A stretch of 64,000 nt of DNA, from NCBI RefSeq assembly GCF_024138165.1, contig NZ_CP100002.1:62001-126000 (forward strand). The letters are read 5' to 3'. Positions 60,549 to 64,000 of the stretch are shown piece by piece (the first letter of the stretch is position 1; each line of letters begins with the position of its first letter). The stretch comes from Halorussus vallis. Lineage in GTDB: Archaea > Halobacteriota > Halobacteria > Halobacteriales > Haladaptataceae. Below the pieces are notes generated by a model. That model saw only the letters and a program-made list of their open reading frames with translations. It ran no database searches and was not told where the DNA came from. The position numbers and the translations under genes were made by a program.

Positions 60549-61979
60549 TCACTCGGTTTGGACCGAGTCGTTCGCCCGCACCCGCCCTCCCTCCGCAGTT
60601 TCGGGGAACATCTTGCCCGGGTTCAGGGTGTCGCGGGGGTCGAGCGCCCGCTTTACCGCTCGCATCGCCTCGACGGTCGCCGGACCGTGCTCGGCCTCCA
60701 GGAACTTCCGCTTGCCGAGTCCGATGCCGTGCTCGCCGGTGGCGGTACCGCCCATCTCGATGGCGCGCTCAACCACGGCGGCGTACACCTCCTCGGCGGC
60801 CGCGACCGCCTCGGGGTCGTCCTCGTCGACCAGCACCGTGTAGTGGAGGTTGCCGTCGCCCGCGTGGCCGAAGCAGGGCACCAGCAGGTCGTGCTCGTCG
60901 GCGAGGTCCTTGACGTAGCCGACGACGTCGGGGTACCGGCTGATGGGGACGGTCACGTCGCCCGGGTGGAGCGGCGAGAGGTCGGGGTCGTAGCTCTGGA
61001 GCGCGAACGCGAGTTCCCGGCGGGCGCGCCAGAGGTCGTCCATCTCGTCGCCCTCGGCCACCTCGAACCGCCGGACGCCGTGGTCCTCGAACACCGACCG
61101 GCAGAAGTCTATCTCCTCCTCGACGCCGTGGTTGGCGTGGAACTCGACGAAGACCATCGGCACGTCGGGCAGGTCGGTGCCGGTGTAGGCGTTGGCCATC
61201 AGGGCGCTGTCGCCGTCGACGAGTTCGATGGTCGCGACGTCGACGCCTGAGCGGACTGCGTCGAACACCGCGTTCGCGGCGTCGTCGAGCGTCGGGAACA
61301 GCGCGCGGCCGCCCCGAATCTGGGCGGGCCGGCCCGCGAGTTCCAGCGTCGCGCGGGTCACCACTGCGAGAGTGCCCTCGCTCCCGACGAGCAGTTCCTT
61401 GAGGTTGTACCCGCTGGAGGTCTTGGCCGCCTTGCTCCCGGCGGTGATCACCGACCCGTCGGCCAGGACGGCTTCGAGTTCGAGCACCCAGTCGCCGACC
61501 TCGCCGTACTTGACCGTCTTCATCCCCGAGGCGTCGGTGGCTATCATCCCCCCGACCGTCGAGATGTCGCCCGAAGACGGCAGCGGCGGGAAGAACAGGC
61601 CCTCCGAGGCGACCGCCTCGTCGACCCGCGAACCGAGGACGCCCGGTTCGACGTCGACCTGGAAGTCGTCGGGGCGCACGTCGAGGACGGCGTCCATCCG
61701 CGACAGGTCGAGGCTGATACCGCGGTGGGCGGGAACCGCGTTTCCCTCCAGGCCCGTGCCGGCAGCGTAGGGCGTCACCGGCACGCCGCGGTCGTTCGCG
61801 GCCGCGAGCACCGCCGACGTATCGGCGGTGCTCGCGGGCCAGACCACCGCATCAGGCGTTACCCCAAGGTCGAGTTGGTCGGCGCCGAAGTCGGTCGCGT
61901 GGGTGTCGCGGGCCGACTCGCCGAACGAGACGTCGCCCTCCAGGTTGAGGTCCGAGAGGAACGAGCAGTCGTGTGCCAT
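60549..61979 (-). CDS. FAD-linked oxidase (D-lactate/glycolate dehydrogenase type)
   Basis: A 476-residue flavoprotein of the GlcD/DLD group. The FAD-binding PCMH domain (about 40-220) has VVWPASTADTSAVLAAAND, YAAGTGLEGNAV, and PSSGDISTVGGMIATDASGM. The C-terminal domain (about 225-460) has PCFGHAGDGNLHY and GGTATGEHGIGLGKRKFL with catalytic His. A TATA-like GTTTAAGCG lies about 27 nt before the ATG at 61979. It probably oxidises a 2-hydroxy acid to the keto acid with electrons passed to the respiratory chain. The converging F420-family gene ends about 150 bp away. Confidence 0.93.
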   Translation of the reverse strand: MAHDCSFLSDLNLEGDVSFGESARDTHATDFGADQLDLGVTPDAVVWPASTADTSAVLAAANDRGVPVTPYAAGTGLEGNAVPAHRGISLDLSRMDAVLDVRPDDFQVDVEPGVLGSRVDEAVASEGLFFPPLPSSGDISTVGGMIATDASGMKTVKYGEVGDWVLELEAVLADGSVITAGSKAAKTSSGYNLKELLVGSEGTLAVVTRATLELAGRPAQIRGGRALFPTLDDAANAVFDAVRSGVDVATIELVDGDSALMANAYTGTDLPDVPMVFVEFHANHGVEEEIDFCRSVFEDHGVRRFEVAEGDEMDDLWRARRELAFALQSYDPDLSPLHPGDVTVPISRYPDVVGYVKDLADEHDLLVPCFGHAGDGNLHYTVLVDEDDPEAVAAAEEVYAAVVERAIEMGGTATGEHGIGLGKRKFLEAEHGPATVEAMRAVKRALDPRDTLNPGKMFPETAEGGRVRANDSVQTE

Positions 61980-62053
61980 ACGATACCATTGTACGCTCGG
62001 CGCTTAAACGTTGGAGCCTACGAATCCCGTCGGTATCGAGCACCGGGCCGCCG

Positions 62054-62392
62054 TCAGTATTCCGGCGGTACGTAGAGGTTCAGCGTCTCCAGGGGTTCGT
62101 CGCCCGCGTTGGCGATCTCGTGAGTTTCGCCGCGTTCTATCAGCAGAAGGTCGCCCGCGTCGAGCGTCGCGGTTTCGCCGTCGACGGTCACTTCGCCCGC
62201 GCCCGCCACCACGTAGAGCCACTGGTCGCTGTCCGCGTGACGGTTCTCGGGGCCGCCGGTCGACTCGCCGGGCGGCAGCGTCATCGCGGCGGCCTGAGCG
62301 CGGTCGTTCTCCAGTAGCACGTCGAACCGCCCGTCACCGTCGGCGTCGGCGTCGGCGTCGGCGGTACCGAGGCCGGTGTCGATGCGTTTCAC
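62054..62392 (-). CDS. Small cupin-domain protein
   Basis: A 112-residue single cupin barrel. The conserved cupin motifs are GGPENRHADSDQWLYVVAGAG with two His-like ligands and LDAGDLLLIERGETHEIAN. The N-terminus contains an Ala-Asp repeat (ADADADADGD) encoded by a run of GCGTCG units. Cytoplasmic. It may act as a small sugar- or metal-binding enzyme; no substrate can be named. Confidence 0.85.
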   Translation of the reverse strand: MKRIDTGLGTADADADADGDGRFDVLLENDRAQAAAMTLPPGESTGGPENRHADSDQWLYVVAGAGEVTVDGETATLDAGDLLLIERGETHEIANAGDEPLETLNLYVPPEY

Positions 62393-62455
62393 GCGCCGAG
62401 AGACGCCCCCGCCGGGCAGAAGCGTTGTGGCGGAGTTCGATGGTTGCGGCGAGAC

Positions 62456-63856
62456 TCAGTCCTGGGCGGCCTCGCTCACCCGGCCCGAAATCGGCTCGGA
62501 GGCGGCGTCGCGCTCTCTGACGCGCATCCAGACGGGGTCGCGGGGTCGGGCGGTGATGCTCGGCCGGAGGTCGAGTTTCGGTTCCGAAACCAGTTCGAGG
62601 TGGTACCGCTGGAGCACCGTCGCCAGCACGAGGCGGGCCTCCAGCAGGGCGAAGCGGTCGCCGACGCACCGCCGCGGGCCGGCCGCGAACGGGAAGTACG
62701 CCAGCCGCGGCAGCGAATCGCGGAACTCGTCGGTCCAGCGCTCGGGCCGGAACGCCATCGGGTCGTCGTACCACCGCGGGTCGCGGTGGACGACGTGCTG
62801 GCCCATCGAAACGGTCACGCCCGCGGGAATCCGGTAGTCGCCCACCCGGTCGTCTTCGACCGGTTCGCGGACGATGCCGGGCACCGGCGGGTAGAGCCGC
62901 ATCGACTCGGTGACGACCCGGTCGAGGTACGTCAGGTCGTCCAGGTCGGCCACGGTCGGCGGTTCGTCGCCGAGTTCCGCTTCGAGTTCGGCCAGCAGTT
63001 TCGCCTCGACCTCCGAGTGCTGGGCGAGCAGGAAGAAGGTGAACGTCAGCGCCAGCGCGGTCGTCTCGTGGCCGGCCAGCAGCAGCGTCATCACCTCGTC
63101 GTGGACCTGGCGCTCGCTCATGCCGACGCCCTCCTCGTCGCGGGCCGCCAGCAGTTTCGAAATCACGTCCTCGTCGGTGGGGTTCTCGCGGCGCTCGCGC
63201 ACGATGGCCGCGACCACCTCGTCGAGCGTCTCGACCGCGCGGTCGAACCGGCGGTTCTCGGGCGTCGGCACCCACCGCGGAATCAGGTCGGTCAGCGAGA
63301 ACTCCGAGGCGGCCATCACGACGTCGAGGGCGTCACCGACCCGGTCGGATTCGTCGCCTAAATCGAGGCCGAACAGGGTCCGACCGACGATTTCGAGCGT
63401 GAGTCCCGCCATGTCTTCGTGGACGTTCCGGCGCTGGCCGTCGCGCCACCGCCCGACGCGGCGGTCGGTCGTCTCGACCATCATCTCGCCGTAGGTGCCG
63501 ATGCGGTCGGGCGAGAACGCCGGTTGGATGAGGTGGCGCTGGCGTCGCCAGAACTCGCCCTCGCTGTTGAGCAGGCCGTTGCCGGTGACCGGTCCGAGCG
63601 TCTCCTGGAACGCCTCGCCCTTGACGTAGTTCTGGTTGTTGTGGACCAGCACGCGCTCGATGTGGTCGGGGTGCGCGAGGTGGTAGACCCACCCGCCGGG
63701 GACCTTCCAGCGGACCACGTCGCCGTACTCGCGGTGCATCCGTCGCTCGAACTCGAAGGGGTCGCGGGCGTAGCCGGGGAGGTTGCCGACGACCGGGAGT
63801 CCGGACGGGCCGGGCGGCAGCGCGCCGGGGCCGCGACTCGCTTGCTCGCGGTTCAT
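62456..63856 (-). CDS. Cytochrome P450
   Basis: A 466-residue soluble P450. Motifs in order: PPGPSGLPVVGNLPG (proline-rich start), EFWRRQRHLIQPAFS (C-helix WxxxR), the I-helix oxygen site LLLAGHETTALAL, ExxR in VTESMRLYPP, the PERW of FRPERWTDEF and the heme ligand FPFAAGPRRCVGDRFA. It lacks an N-terminal membrane helix. The sequence resembles CYP102/CYP4-like fatty-acid or carotenoid hydroxylases; the redox partner is not in the window. Substrate is unknown. A hairpin with an IS605-like appearance lies just upstream of the start. Confidence 0.95.
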   Translation of the reverse strand: MNREQASRGPGALPPGPSGLPVVGNLPGYARDPFEFERRMHREYGDVVRWKVPGGWVYHLAHPDHIERVLVHNNQNYVKGEAFQETLGPVTGNGLLNSEGEFWRRQRHLIQPAFSPDRIGTYGEMMVETTDRRVGRWRDGQRRNVHEDMAGLTLEIVGRTLFGLDLGDESDRVGDALDVVMAASEFSLTDLIPRWVPTPENRRFDRAVETLDEVVAAIVRERRENPTDEDVISKLLAARDEEGVGMSERQVHDEVMTLLLAGHETTALALTFTFFLLAQHSEVEAKLLAELEAELGDEPPTVADLDDLTYLDRVVTESMRLYPPVPGIVREPVEDDRVGDYRIPAGVTVSMGQHVVHRDPRWYDDPMAFRPERWTDEFRDSLPRLAYFPFAAGPRRCVGDRFALLEARLVLATVLQRYHLELVSEPKLDLRPSITARPRDPVWMRVRERDAASEPISGRVSEAAQD

Positions 63857-63874
63857 CGTTCTACAAGCGGGAAA

Positions 63875-63894
63875 CTCCGCCGTTTACGGCGGGG
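63875..63894. repeat. Hairpin CTCCGCCG-TTTA-CGGCGGGG, possibly the end of an IS200/IS605-type element
   Basis: An 8-bp stem (one T-G pair) with loop TTTA at 63875-63882 and 63887-63894, preceded by AAGCGGGAAA and followed by GAGGACCGCGACAT. Subterminal hairpins of this look mark right ends of haloarchaeal IS200/IS605 elements. No tnpB lies to its left, since the P450 gene starts 19 bases away on the other strand. Confidence 0.3.
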
Positions 63895-63986
63895 AGGACC
63901 GCGACATGGTGCGAATTTACGCCACTCTCGGTTGCTGACATACTCCCCACTACGAACGGAAACGTTATAAATCTAACCAGACGCAT

Positions 63987-64000
63987 ATGAAGTATGGCGG
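63987..64000 (+). CDS. Start of a gene running out of the window
   Basis: A strong TATA-like GTTATAAA (63964-63971) is followed by an ATG at 63987 (MKYGG...) or one at 63994 in another frame; the spacing of about 20-27 nt fits a leaderless start. Only five codons are visible, so the product cannot be named. Confidence 0.4.

Overview
The window comes from an extremely halophilic archaeon (class Halobacteria). The proteins are very rich in Asp and Glu, and third codon positions are almost all G or C. Tat-type (twin-Arg) and lipobox signals are common. Many genes have a TATA-like element 26-32 nt before the start codon and no Shine-Dalgarno sequence, which is typical leaderless haloarchaeal architecture. 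Several families are haloarchaeal specialities: RdfA, an SMC-like partner, Bat/HTH_10 regulators, DUF7344 and an RNA polymerase epsilon-like protein. The genus cannot be fixed from the sequence alone.

0-24 kb is a carbohydrate (glucurono)xylan utilisation region. It holds the tail of an oligopeptide/oligosaccharide ABC importer (two ATPases) with a lipoprotein binding protein, a GH2 enzyme, two Gfo/Idh/MocA oxidoreductases, a cytoplasmic GH10 xylanase, a GH4 enzyme, an enolase-superfamily sugar-acid dehydratase, an RraA-like protein, an SGNH esterase, and an exported GH10-like protein whose acid/base Glu is replaced. It also holds uxuA, uxaC and an SDR that together could take glucuronate to 2-keto-3-deoxygluconate. 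An IclR regulator with a palindrome next to its own promoter closes the block. The likely flow is polymer trimming outside, oligomer import, hydrolysis inside, then non-phosphorylated sugar-acid catabolism.

24-31 kb holds a cell-shape pair (SMC-like ATPase and RdfA, tail to tail, sharing a CTAG), a stress protein, an FAH-family protein, a PPC-domain protein, and a tungsten-type aldehyde:ferredoxin oxidoreductase homologue that lacks the usual Fe-S cysteines. 31-46.5 kb looks like a surface-glycan region: two glycosyltransferases, a flippase with an unusual Thr-rich mucin-like tail, a polysaccharide deacetylase-like lipoprotein, an asparagine-synthetase-like protein, a Tat-exported beta-helix protein and a sulfatase-like protein. 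Inserted in it is a nucleoside permease-family gene broken by a TAG codon. 46.5-52 kb has regulators, a tandem UspA protein, a DUF1616 membrane protein and a membrane-bound metal hydrolase. 53-64 kb holds aromatic/oxo-acid metabolism (FAH, extradiol-type VOC protein, TatD-like hydrolase, ThDP enzyme, FAD-linked oxidase, cupin, P450).

The most unusual non-coding feature is at 52.05-52.6 kb. Four direct copies of a unit sit about 160 bp apart, and a fifth inverted copy lies at 57.9 kb. In every copy there are exactly 74 nt from a TATA-like box to a T-tract, with a hairpin between them whose sequence changes while its pairing is mostly kept. This looks like a family of tiny structured RNAs. The window also carries about ten long, nearly perfect, GC-rich inverted repeats with very short loops, all between genes.
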